The notes under the pieces were generated by a model, which did not search any database, was not told the origin of the DNA, and saw nothing but the letters and a program-made list of their open reading frames with translations. A stretch of DNA of 6,773 nucleotides from a bacterium (GTDB taxonomy: Bacteria > Bacillota > Clostridia > Oscillospirales > CAG-272): assembly GCA_004558975.1 (NCBI GenBank), contig SFZB01000057.1, positions 1 to 6,773 of the forward strand, in the 5' to 3' direction. Every line of letters starts with the position of its first letter. The stretch's first letter is position 1. Of the stretch, positions 1 to 5,748 are shown one piece after another. Both the position numbers and the translations under genes were made by a program.

Positions 1-885
1 GCCACCGACGGTACGGTGCAGATGACGGGGAGCGTTACCGAAGAAAATGAATATGCAACCGCTACGGTGACGACCGGCTTTTATTTGCCGGTGGGGACGT
101 ACACGATCTATGCGCCGCACAAAGCGGACAAAGTCGGTTGGCACGTCAGAAATGCACAGAGCACCTCAATCGCCGAGTTGAATTGGAATGGTACGACCAC
201 TGCGGTCAGTTTTACGGTGAGTGCGGCGGGTAGCTATCATCTGTATGTATTTATTCCGAGGAATGCCGGCACATTGGACTACACCGAAACGCCGATGCTC
301 CTGCGCGGTGATAGGACGGCGAACCTCCCCGCTTTCGAGCCGTATTACGCGGGCATAAAGAGCGCGGGCTTCCGGGGCATCACTTCGACCGGGCGCAATC
401 TGATTGCGAGCCTTGCCGATAAAACGGTTTCTGCGGACGGTATCACCGCCGTGGCGAATCCGTCCGACGGCACGGTGACAATCAATGGCAGACCCACGAC
501 GGCATCGTTCAATGCGGACGTCTCCGTCGATTTCTACCTCCCGCGCGGCACCTATACCATTTACGCCCCTCACCGTACCATGCGCTTTGCAGGGTGGCTT
601 GTCAAGAGCCGGAAAAGCGGTGCGACGGTCGGGAAGATTGACTGGGCAAGTCTCGGCGATGTGGTATCGAACACCTTTACGGTGACGGAACCGGGAGAGT
701 ATTACATTCGGTTCTTTGTCCCGATAGGGTACGACTATCCCGCGTTTGAGAACTATGTGGAGACCCCGATGATTCTCCCCGGTGCCCTGACGGAAAACTT
801 CCCCGCATTTGAAACCTATCACGCCGACACGTCTTTCGCCCTCACGACCCCGGTGACGCTCGGCAAGTGGGAACGACCCCGGTGA
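1..885 (+). CDS. Phage-like tail/structural repeat protein, 5'-partial and truncated by frameshift
   Basis: The frame is open from the first base, so the gene begins upstream; the GTG at 16 is only an internal codon. Seen: two copies of a beta-rich repeat, each with a FYLPxGTYTIYAPH motif (residues about 27-40 and 178-191, counting from base 1) and ending in ETPMxLxG...FPAFExYxA or a close variant (from about 96 and 254). The second copy opens with a GRNLIAS-type segment. Known: repeats of this style (NLI..., LPxGTYT, PML..G..a..yEPY) are common in tail-fibre or minor structural proteins of clostridial phages and prophages, where they probably form carbohydrate-binding-like beta-sandwiches. 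Inferred: a host- or surface-contact protein of a prophage tail. The natural reading frame is lost inside a 29-bp tandem duplication. After LGKW the protein ends in a short out-of-frame ERPR and a TGA at 883-885. The rest of the gene lies in frame 3 to 1187. Confident on repeat architecture, moderate on the tail role. Confidence 0.7.
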   Translation, partial: ATDGTVQMTGSVTEENEYATATVTTGFYLPVGTYTIYAPHKADKVGWHVRNAQSTSIAELNWNGTTTAVSFTVSAAGSYHLYVFIPRNAGTLDYTETPMLLRGDRTANLPAFEPYYAGIKSAGFRGITSTGRNLIASLADKTVSADGITAVANPSDGTVTINGRPTTASFNADVSVDFYLPRGTYTIYAPHRTMRFAGWLVKSRKSGATVGKIDWASLGDVVSNTFTVTEPGEYYIRFFVPIGYDYPAFENYVETPMILPGALTENFPAFETYHADTSFALTTPVTLGKWERPR

Positions 886-901
886 CGCTCGGCAAGTGGG
901 A
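844..901 (+). repeat. Perfect 29-bp tandem duplication causing a frameshift
   Basis: Bases 844-872 and 873-901 are identical (each starts ACGACCCCGGTGACG and ends AAGTGGGA) and directly abutting. Since 29 is not a multiple of three, the second copy moves the reading frame from frame 1 to frame 3. Deleting one copy rejoins two halves that make one sensible protein, so the duplication appears recent. Slipped-strand replication or an assembly error would both give this pattern. Confidence 0.95.
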
Positions 902-1187
902 CATGATCGACGTCGACGCAGGGAAACGCATTGCCGGCACCGTGACCGAGACGCAGGACACGCCCTACGCGGAAGAGCAACTCGCGCAGTTTGACGAATA
1001 CATTCTCTCCGCAGACGGGAAAACGGTCGCTTACAGAACCGCGGCGCCGACCGAGACAGCGCTCTCCCTGCCGAAAACCTATCGGGCATGGAATGACGGT
1101 CAAGAGACGATCACCGGGAATCCGTCGGGGCTATCGCTCACCGTTACGCAGGACTATTATGTCAAGGCGGGAGGTGAGAACGTATGA
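867..1187 (+). pseudogene. Detached C-terminal part of the tail repeat protein
   Basis: This frame continues the upstream protein once one copy of the 29-bp duplication is removed, giving ...TTPVTLGKW-DMIDVDAGKRIAGTV.... It reads as a typical end of a clostridial phage tail-repeat protein: a segment naming a property of the preceding domain, then SADGKTVAYRTAAPTE, LPKTYRAWNDGQETI and a final YYVKAG. The only candidate starts are a GTG at 867 and an ATG at 903. Neither has a convincing ribosome binding site, so independent translation is doubtful. Frame 3 is closed upstream by a TGA at 810-812, so a -1 shift between 813 and 885 could in principle fuse the halves, but I see no canonical slippery heptamer there. 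The stop overlaps the next gene's start in ATGA at 1184-1187. Best read as the 3' piece of a broken gene, or an assembly artefact splitting an intact one. Confidence 0.65.
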
Positions 1188-1465
1188 AGATTCTGTCTGT
1201 CCGTTCTCTCCACGCTACCGACCTGACGGCGCTCGGTGAGACAAAAGAATCCCTTACCGCACGCCGCGGCTACCGGCGGGAACTGCTCGCCGCGTTCGAT
1301 GTCTACAAGCAGAACGTTCTGTACGGTATCGACGAGGAGACGCCCGAAACACGGGGCGCCGTGCTGTCGTGGTACCGGAAACTTCTCGATCTTGACCCCG
1401 CCGCGTTCCGTGAGATCCCGGCACCTGTCACCGCCTATCTCAAAGGAGGTGATACGAATGCTTGA
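1184..1465 (+). CDS. Small protein of unknown function, phage-tail operon member (93 aa)
   Basis: The start ATG overlaps the preceding stop as ATGA, and a GGGAGGTGAG ribosome binding site lies just upstream (about 1169-1178), so translation is probably coupled. Seen: a 93-residue, mostly helical, soluble protein with no signal peptide or membrane segment. The centre (residues about 24-70) has heptad-like stretches such as RRGYRRELLAAFDVYKQNVLYG and a WYRKLLDLD motif. Inferred from shape and position: small helical proteins of this type, with a YxxxVLYG segment followed by a short WYxxLLDLD helix and a Pro-rich end, often follow tail-fibre genes in clostridial prophages and may be tail accessory or assembly proteins. 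I cannot assign a named family, so no function is claimed. The 3' end overlaps the next gene by 8 nt. Codon usage and GC content resemble the rest of the window. Confidence 0.75.
   Translation: MKILSVRSLHATDLTALGETKESLTARRGYRRELLAAFDVYKQNVLYGIDEETPETRGAVLSWYRKLLDLDPAAFREIPAPVTAYLKGGDTNA
1442..1452 (+). promoter_or_regulatory. Near-perfect ribosome binding site fixing the start at 1458
   Basis: The stretch AAAGGAGGTGA is complementary to the 16S rRNA 3' end over almost its full length and lies 5 nt before the ATG at 1458. It decides the start of the 129-aa gene against the longer open frame reaching back to 1236, and lies inside the end of the 93-aa gene. Confidence 0.9.
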
Positions 1466-1847
1466 GTACCTTCTTCTGCAGCGGGGGATCGGAGTCCTTC
1501 GTTCACGTGCTCCCATGCGCGCACCGGCTGACGTGAAGATTGCCGTGCCGGCGGGCGCGACCGTGTTCTGGAACGGGAAGGCGTTTACTGCCGCGGCGGA
1601 TACCGTGACGATTCCGGCTGCCTGCGTCCGTGCACGCAACGCCGTCCGTATTGTCTCCGGCGGCGAGAGTTACCGCTGTGAGGGTGTCGGTTTCGACGGC
1701 ACCTGTCTCTCGCCCCTCGGTTTCGACCGCGACGCGGTACTGCTCGCCCTCGCCGAGGCGGTCGTGTCCGTCATCGGCACGCTGGACGACCTTGCCGCTT
1801 ACGTTCTCGCGGAGCGGCAGAGACGCGAGACAGGGCTTTTCGCGTAA
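1458..1847 (+). CDS. Unrecognised protein, last gene of the phage-like operon (129 aa)
   Basis: The ATG at 1458 follows a near-perfect AAAGGAGGTGA and overlaps the previous gene's stop by 8 nt, arguing for coupled translation. Seen: an N-terminal half (about residues 23-82) of short alternating hydrophobic strands with turns (VKIAVPAGATVFWNG, DTVTIPA, VRIVSGGESYRCEGV), suggesting a small beta-sandwich. A C-terminal helical half (about 88-125) follows: FDRDAVLLALAEAVVSVIG, then LDDLAAYVLAERQRRETG. The helix around 92-107 is quite hydrophobic but interrupted by acidic residues, so I do not call it a membrane anchor. There is no signal peptide. Two cysteines lie in the middle, at residues 78 and 87. 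I do not recognise the family. Its place as the last gene before a strong terminator suggests a tail/baseplate accessory protein, or a remnant where holin and endolysin genes would normally follow. That reading is inference. Confidence 0.72.
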   Translation: MLEYLLLQRGIGVLRSRAPMRAPADVKIAVPAGATVFWNGKAFTAAADTVTIPAACVRARNAVRIVSGGESYRCEGVGFDGTCLSPLGFDRDAVLLALAEAVVSVIGTLDDLAAYVLAERQRRETGLFA

Positions 1848-1885
1848 CCGACTTTTTTGAGCGCCCGCCGAGCTTTTTCTCACGC

Positions 1886-1939
1886 GCGCTGTGAAGCGCA
1901 TTTTCACGCCGCGTACAACAAAACGGCGTTCTGCCGTTT
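1886..1939 (+). other. Two extra hairpins before the operon terminator
   Basis: A 5-bp stem GCGCT/AGCGC (1886-1890 with 1895-1899) closes on a GTGA loop, a GNRA-type tetraloop in RNA, and is followed by ATTTT. Next to it is a 7-bp stem AAACGGC/GCCGTTT (1921-1927 with 1933-1939, loop GTTCT). They lie between the last phage-like gene and the strong terminator at 1941. Either may add to termination or protect the mRNA 3' end. Sequence supports the pairing, not the role. Confidence 0.5.
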
Positions 1940-1940
1940 G

Positions 1941-1966
1941 ACTCCCGCTTCGGCGGGAGTTTTTTT
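1941..1966 (+). terminator. Rho-independent terminator of the phage-like operon
   Basis: A perfect 8-bp GC-rich stem ACTCCCGC/GCGGGAGT (1941-1948 with 1953-1960) closes on the stable UUCG tetraloop and runs into seven T residues (1960-1966). It separates the phage-like genes from the promoter of the proline operon. Confidence 0.93.
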
Positions 1967-1994
1967 GCGGTTTGCGTCGTTCCCCGAATGTTTC

Positions 1995-2023
1995 TTGCAT
2001 TCTCCCGGTTTGTGTGCTACAAT
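1995..2023 (+). promoter_or_regulatory. Sigma-A promoter of the proBAC operon
   Basis: TTGCAT (1995-2000) and TACAAT (2018-2023) are separated by 17 bp, and TGC directly before the -10 box makes an extended -10 element. The start of transcription would be near 2030, giving a leader of about 28 nt, too short for a riboswitch or T-box. Expression control by such a leader is therefore unlikely; feedback on ProB by proline is the usual control in this pathway. Confidence 0.82.
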
Positions 2024-2057
2024 TTGAGCAATCTTTTTAAGAAAATGTGAGGTACCC

Positions 2058-3155
2058 ATGCGTAACGGTACAAATCGCCTGATTGTGGTGAAAGTCGGCT
2101 CCTCGTCTCTGACGGGGCCTGCGGGGGATCTGGATCCCGCCCGCGTCGCGTCTCTCGCGGGACAGATTGCGGATCTTGTGGAGGGAGGCGACCGCGTGAT
2201 CCTTGTTTCCTCCGGCGCGATTGCCGCCGGGTTCCGCTGCCTCGGATTCGCACAGAAACCGCAGCGCATCGCCGATAAGCAGGCATCCGCCGCCGTCGGG
2301 CAGGGGTTGCTCATGGAGGAATATAACCGCTGTTTTCTCGTGCGCGGACTGCACACGGGTCAGCTGTTGCTCACGCGGGAGGACTTTGCGGACAACCGTC
2401 GCTTCAAAAACGCCTATGCCGCCCTCGGCGTGCTTCTCGACCGCGGTGCCGTCCCGATCATCAATGAAAACGATACCGTCGCCGTCGAGGAGATCAAGAT
2501 CGGCGATAACGATACACTTTCCGCACAGGTGGCGGCGATGGTGCACGCCGACCTTCTGATCCTCCTGACGGACATTGACGGGCTCTATACCGCCGATCCG
2601 TCGAGGGATCCCGCGGCGAAACATATTGATCTGGTGCCCGAAATCAGCGAAGAGGTGTACGCGCTCGCCGGCGGCGCCGGTTCGAGCGTCGGCACGGGCG
2701 GGATGCAGACCAAACTGCGCGGTGCCGCTCTGGCGACGGACGCCGGTGTGGAAGTGCTGATCTGCTCGTCGGCGGAGCCGGATGTGTTGCGCCGCGCCGT
2801 CGCGGGGGAGGTGCGCTCGACGCGCTTCGCCGTGCATCGCACGATGCCGACCCGTCGACAATGGCTTGCTTTCTACGCGAAACCGAAAGGCAGATTGTGG
2901 ATTGACGCGGGCGCCGTCGGGGCACTCCTCGATAAAAAGAAAAGTCTGCTCCCGCCCGGTGTGGTACGCGCGGAGGGCGATTTCCGTCCCGGGGACGTCG
3001 TGGAAGTGCTGTCACTCGGCGCCGAGACACCGATCGGGCGCGGCATCGTGCGGTACGACCGGGAGGAACTGCTGCATCTCGCGGGCACGCCCGGTGCCCA
3101 CGGAGAAGCCATTCACCGTGACGATTGGGTCACGCTCGGAAAGGAGTTTTCATGA
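2058..3155 (+). CDS. proB: Glutamate 5-kinase
   Basis: ProB phosphorylates L-glutamate with ATP to gamma-glutamyl phosphate, the first and usually proline-inhibited step of proline synthesis, in the cytoplasm. Seen: an amino-acid kinase domain at about 7-255. It carries VVKVGSSSL with the nucleotide-binding lysine (K12), VSSGAIAAG (50-58), TRED (106-109), INENDTVAVEEIK (135-147), GDND (149-152), LTDIDGLY (170-177) and GTGGMQTK (212-219). A PUA domain follows at about 275-355. The 365-residue length matches the kinase-plus-PUA form (E. coli ProB is 367 aa), so this is not the short PUA-less type. The ATG at 2058 follows GAGGT (2049-2053) and starts just before the kinase core. First gene of the proBAC operon; its TGA overlaps the proA ATG as ATGA, suggesting coupled translation that helps the two enzymes be made together, which matters because gamma-glutamyl phosphate is unstable. 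No anomaly is visible. Confidence 0.97.
   Translation: MRNGTNRLIVVKVGSSSLTGPAGDLDPARVASLAGQIADLVEGGDRVILVSSGAIAAGFRCLGFAQKPQRIADKQASAAVGQGLLMEEYNRCFLVRGLHTGQLLLTREDFADNRRFKNAYAALGVLLDRGAVPIINENDTVAVEEIKIGDNDTLSAQVAAMVHADLLILLTDIDGLYTADPSRDPAAKHIDLVPEISEEVYALAGGAGSSVGTGGMQTKLRGAALATDAGVEVLICSSAEPDVLRRAVAGEVRSTRFAVHRTMPTRRQWLAFYAKPKGRLWIDAGAVGALLDKKKSLLPPGVVRAEGDFRPGDVVEVLSLGAETPIGRGIVRYDREELLHLAGTPGAHGEAIHRDDWVTLGKEFS
3141..3146 (+). promoter_or_regulatory. Ribosome binding site deciding the proA start
   Basis: AAGGAG lies 5 nt before the ATG at 3152, inside the end of proB. It favours that start over the TTG at 3125, which would add nine residues (ending GVF) unlike any part of the ProA fold and has no binding site in front. 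Confidence 0.85.
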
Positions 3156-4396
3156 CCGAACTCGAAACAATCGGCGCGGCGGCGAAGAGCGCCGCCCGGG
3201 TGCTCATGTGCGCCGATACCGAAACGAAAAACCGCGCGCTTCTGGCGATAGCGGATGCGCTGGTTGGCGCGCGCGAGGAGATTCTTGCGGCGAATCGTGA
3301 GGACGTTACGGCAGGGGAAAACAGCGGGATGACCCGCGCGTTCCTCGACCGGCTTTCGCTCTCACCGGAGCGCATCGACGGTATGGCGGAGGAGATGCGG
3401 CAGGTCGCCGCGCTCCCCGATCCCGTGGGGCGGGTGCTCTCCGACACCGTGCGCCCGAACGGACTGCACCTGACAAAGGTTGCGGTGCCGATCGGCGTGA
3501 TCGCGGTCATTTACGAGGCGCGCCCGAACGTTACCGCCGACAGCGCGGCGCTCTGTCTGAAGAGCGGGAATGCCGTGATCCTGCGCGGCGGGCGGGAAGC
3601 CATTCATTCCAATACGGCAATCGTGCGCGCGATGCGCGGAGCGCTCCGTGGAGTGGGGCTCCCCGAGGATACCGTGACGCTCATAGAGGACACCGACCGC
3701 GCCGTGACGCAGGCGCTCATGCGCTTGAACGGCTATGTGGATCTGCTGATCCCCCGCGGCGGCGCCGGGCTGATTCGTGCCGTGGTGGAGAACGCCACCG
3801 TCCCCGTTATCGAGACGGGCGCAGGCACCTGTCATATCTATGTGGATCGAGATGCGGACGTGCCCATGGCGGCAGAGATCGTTTTCAACGCCAAGACCAG
3901 TCGTCCCTCGGTCTGCAACGCGGCGGAATGTCTGCTCGTCGACCGTGCGATCGCCGCCGAAGCACTCCCTGTCATCGCCGCAAGACTGGCGGAAAAGCAG
4001 GTGGAACTCCGCGCGGACGCCGAGGCGTGCGCGTTCCTGCCGAACGCTCTGCCCGCGACGGACAGCGACTGGGGGCGGGAATACAATGACTATATCATGG
4101 CGGTGCATATTGTTTCCGGCGTCGATGAGGCGATTGATTTCATCGCACGCTACGGCACGGGGCACAGCGAGTGCATCGTGACGGACAATCCCGTCACCGC
4201 GGAGCGCTTCCTCGCCCGCGTGGACGCCGCCGCCGTGTACCACAATGCGTCGACCCGTTTCACGGACGGGGGTGAGTTCGGGCTGGGTGCCGAGATCGGT
4301 ATCTCGACCCAGAAGCTCCATGCCCGCGGTCCTCTCGGGCTCGAGGAACTGACTTCCATGAAATATATTGTACACGGCACCGGACAGGTGCGGTGA
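3152..4396 (+). CDS. proA: Glutamate-5-semialdehyde dehydrogenase (gamma-glutamyl phosphate reductase)
   Basis: ProA reduces gamma-glutamyl phosphate with NADPH to glutamate-5-semialdehyde, which closes spontaneously to pyrroline-5-carboxylate, the ProC substrate. Seen: a 414-residue aldehyde-dehydrogenase-superfamily protein (E. coli ProA is 417) with PIGVIAVIYEARPNVT (113-128), LKSGNAVILRGGREA (136-150), PRGGAGLI (201-208), ETGAGTCHIYVD (221-232) and RPSVCNAAEC (251-260). C255 lies at the position of the catalytic thiol. The C-terminal signature NASTRFTDGGEFGLGAEIG spans about 365-383, and LHARGPLG is at 389-396. The start is the ATG at 3152, preceded by AAGGAG and overlapping the proB stop by 4 nt. 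proC follows 12 nt after the stop. Length, motifs and neighbours all agree; no missing key residue is evident. Confidence 0.97.
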   Translation: MTELETIGAAAKSAARVLMCADTETKNRALLAIADALVGAREEILAANREDVTAGENSGMTRAFLDRLSLSPERIDGMAEEMRQVAALPDPVGRVLSDTVRPNGLHLTKVAVPIGVIAVIYEARPNVTADSAALCLKSGNAVILRGGREAIHSNTAIVRAMRGALRGVGLPEDTVTLIEDTDRAVTQALMRLNGYVDLLIPRGGAGLIRAVVENATVPVIETGAGTCHIYVDRDADVPMAAEIVFNAKTSRPSVCNAAECLLVDRAIAAEALPVIAARLAEKQVELRADAEACAFLPNALPATDSDWGREYNDYIMAVHIVSGVDEAIDFIARYGTGHSECIVTDNPVTAERFLARVDAAAVYHNASTRFTDGGEFGLGAEIGISTQKLHARGPLGLEELTSMKYIVHGTGQVR

Positions 4397-4408
4397 AAGG
4401 AGTCCCAC

Positions 4409-5206
4409 ATGACATACGGATTTATCGGGCTCGGTCATATGGCGAGGGCGATCATCGGCGGCATGCGCCGCTCGGGCACCTTCCGTGACGCCGTGATTCT
4501 CGGGGCGGAGCCGGATGCCGCCCGCGCGGCGGAGGTCGCAGAGACATACGGTGTGCAGGTTGTCTCCGCCGAAGAGGTCATGGCACGAGCGCAGACCGTC
4601 GTGCTCGCGGTCAAACCGCAGGTACTGCCGGGGCTCCTCCCGACGATTGCCGCGGGGGCGCGGCAGGGGATGCTCATCGTTTCCATCGCGGCAGGGAAAG
4701 ACACCGCTTTCTACGAGGGGTATTTTCCGTCGGGCACGCCGATCGTGCGCGTCATGCCGAATATCAACGCGATGGTCGGTTACGCCGCCATCGCCGTGAC
4801 GGGAGGCAGATATGCGACGGCGGAACACGTCGCCGCCGTCCGCGCCGTTTTCGATACCGTCGGCGAGACGTTTGCCATCGCGGAAGAACTGTTTTCCGCC
4901 TTCACGGCGCTGTCCGGCTCCTCCGTGGCGTTTGCCTACCGTTATATCGACGTCATCGCCCGCGCGGCGGTGGCGGAGGGGTTCGACCCGGAGACGGCGC
5001 TCGCCGTGTCCTGCGCCGCCGCGCTCGGCAGCGCCAAAATGGCGGCGGAGTCCGGCATTGACCCGGGGACGCTGGTCAAAATGGTCTGTTCCCCCGGCGG
5101 CACGACGATCGAGGGCATACGCACATTGGACGCGGAGGGCTTTGACGAGACGCTGACGCACGCGTTTGAAGCGGTCGTGCGTCGCGACAGGGAGTTGCGC
5201 GGATAA
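4409..5206 (+). CDS. proC: Pyrroline-5-carboxylate reductase
   Basis: ProC reduces pyrroline-5-carboxylate to L-proline with NAD(P)H, the last step of the pathway. Seen: an N-terminal Rossmann fold opening with GFIGLGHMARAIIGG (about 4-18), AVKPQ (67-71) and VSIAAGK (91-97), then a helical C-terminal dimerisation domain with the substrate-site segment ALSGSSVAFAYRYID (167-181) and the family signature CSPGGTTIEGIRTLD (227-241). At 265 residues it is of normal size. The ATG at 4409 follows AAAGGAG (4396-4402). Two sites depart from the commonest forms: MPNIN (116-120) instead of MPNTP, and SGSSVAF instead of SGSGPAY. Similar MPN-hydrophobic-NA variants occur in a Bacillota ProC lineage as I recall it, so this is probably lineage variation rather than damage. 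Last gene of the proBAC operon, followed by a strong terminator. Confidence 0.96.
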   Translation: MTYGFIGLGHMARAIIGGMRRSGTFRDAVILGAEPDAARAAEVAETYGVQVVSAEEVMARAQTVVLAVKPQVLPGLLPTIAAGARQGMLIVSIAAGKDTAFYEGYFPSGTPIVRVMPNINAMVGYAAIAVTGGRYATAEHVAAVRAVFDTVGETFAIAEELFSAFTALSGSSVAFAYRYIDVIARAAVAEGFDPETALAVSCAAALGSAKMAAESGIDPGTLVKMVCSPGGTTIEGIRTLDAEGFDETLTHAFEAVVRRDRELRG

Positions 5207-5235
5207 CCGGGCGCCACGCGGAGAAATCAAAAAAG

Positions 5236-5277
5236 AAACCGCACCGTCCGAAGCCTTTCGGACGGTGCGGTTTTTTT
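5236..5277 (+). terminator. Strong terminator of proBAC, possibly bidirectional
   Basis: A perfect 17-bp stem pairs 5236-5252 with 5257-5273 around a GCCT loop, followed by T residues at 5271-5277. On the minus strand the same stem is followed by a T-rich run (complement of AAAAAAGAAA at 5229-5238), so it could also stop readthrough from the tRNA gene transcribed toward it. Confidence 0.93.
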
Positions 5278-5292
5278 ACAAAAAAACAAATA

Positions 5293-5320
5293 AAAAGGCG
5301 TGCGGGATTGCACGCCTTTT
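5293..5320 (-). terminator. Terminator of the minus-strand tRNA-Thr
   Basis: The 11-bp stem AAAAGGCGTGC/GCACGCCTTTT (5293-5303 with 5310-5320, loop GGGATT on the plus strand) begins at the CCA end of the tRNA. On the minus strand it is followed by TTTTTATTTGTTTTTT (complement of the A-rich 5281-5297). Its first pair overlaps the last CCA base position (5320), leaving essentially no trailer before the stem. Confidence 0.82.
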
Positions 5321-5394
5321 GGAGCTGGTGATAGGAGTCGAACCTACAACCGACTGATTACAAATCAGTTGCGCTGCCATTGCGCCACACCAGC
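5320..5394 (-). tRNA. tRNA-Thr (anticodon UGU), CCA encoded
   Basis: Read on the minus strand from 5394. The acceptor stem is GCTGGTG (5388-5394) pairing with CACCAGC (5324-5330). The D arm has a GCGC/GCGC stem and a 7-nt loop AATGGCA, and the anticodon arm is ACTGA-TTTGTAA-TCAGT with anticodon TGT. The variable loop is 5 nt, and the T arm is GTAGG-TTCGACT-CCTAT with the TTCGA motif. The discriminator is U73 (5323), and CCA is encoded at 5320-5322, giving 72 nt plus CCA. Anticodon UGU reads ACN threonine codons, ACA best. The U73 and encoded CCA fit a Bacillota tRNA as I recall them. Single gene, not part of a visible tRNA cluster, facing the proline operon. Confidence 0.96.
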
Positions 5395-5452
5395 GGAAAG
5401 GGAGAAAACGTCGCACGACTGTGTGCCGTGCGGAACCGCTGCTCATGCGTGT

Positions 5453-5481
5453 ATTGTAACACACGCCACCGCCGCTGTCAA
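5453..5481 (-). promoter_or_regulatory. Promoter of the tRNA-Thr gene
   Basis: On the minus strand a consensus TTGACA (complement of 5476-5481) is followed after 17 bp by TACAAT (complement of 5453-5458), with TGT just before the -10 as an extended element. An A/T-rich tract (5484-5491) lies directly upstream, possibly an UP element. Transcription would start near 5446, leaving about 50 nt of 5' leader for RNase P to remove. Confidence 0.88.
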
Positions 5482-5583
5482 GGCTTTTTTACCGCATCGG
5501 CGGGGCAACTTTGCAGCATCGGTTTGAAGCGGCGTCCGTGCCCACCGGGCGGAGCCGTGAGACAAGCCTGCACCCTGTGGTTT

Positions 5584-5626
5584 CATCTTTTTGCGAAAAA
5601 TCTGCAAAACCGCTTGCAAAAAGATG
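5584..5626. repeat. 11-bp inverted repeat overlapping the -35 of the DUF1508 gene promoter
   Basis: CATCTTTTTGC (5584-5594) and GCAAAAAGATG (5616-5626) are perfect reverse complements with a 21-nt gap and centres about 32 bp (three helical turns) apart. The right arm covers the 3' part of the -35 box TTGCAA (5614-5619). A related GCAAAA also occurs at 5604-5609. As DNA it could bind a dimeric regulator on one helix face; as it lies upstream of the start it is not part of that transcript. Confidence 0.6.
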
Positions 5627-5642
5627 GACCTTATGTTACAAT
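5614..5642 (+). promoter_or_regulatory. Promoter of the DUF1508 repeat gene
   Basis: TTGCAA (5614-5619) and TACAAT (5637-5642) lie 17 bp apart with TGT before the -10 box as an extended -10. Transcription would begin near 5649, leaving about 100 nt before the ATG at 5749. The other side of this intergenic region (5482-5583) shows no gene or other strong signal. Confidence 0.83.
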
Positions 5643-5648
5643 GCATTT

Positions 5649-5748
5649 GTAATCATGGATTCATGCGTGCGCAGGTACGCATGCGTTCACGGCTTCGTGC
5701 GGGACGTCGGGCGTCGGCACGGGTCGAAATCCGCTTTGGAGGTACGAT
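5649..5748 (+). other. Structured 5' leader of the DUF1508 gene
   Basis: The predicted leader of about 100 nt contains a 7-bp stem CATGCGT/ACGCATG (5662-5668 with 5677-5683) and a 4-bp stem CACG/CGTG (5688-5691 with 5696-5699), plus GC-rich sequence up to the GGAGGT ribosome binding site (5738-5743). I do not recognise a riboswitch class. Confidence 0.35.

Noticed and set aside
813..885. A programmed -1 ribosomal frameshift joining the two parts of the tail gene.
   Set aside because: The frames would allow it, but no X-XXY-YYZ slippery heptamer in the right phase is seen, and the exact 29-bp duplication explains the shift better.
166..1089. A 307-codon minus-strand open frame over the tail-repeat gene.
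   Set aside because: No ribosome binding site or recognisable domain, and it is antisense to a conserved repeat protein.
3125..3151. A TTG start for proA nine codons upstream.
   Set aside because: No ribosome binding site; the ATG at 3152 has AAGGAG and the usual ATGA overlap, and gives normal family length.
3362..5230. A 622-codon open frame on the minus strand across proA and proC.
   Set aside because: It is antisense to two clear, motif-complete genes; GC-rich third positions keep the opposite frame free of stops. Its translation is low-complexity R/H/G-rich with no recognisable domain.
5320..5394. The tRNA-Thr as an attachment site for the phage-like region.
   Set aside because: It lies over 3 kb away with an intact proline operon between, and I see no second copy of its 3' end in the window.
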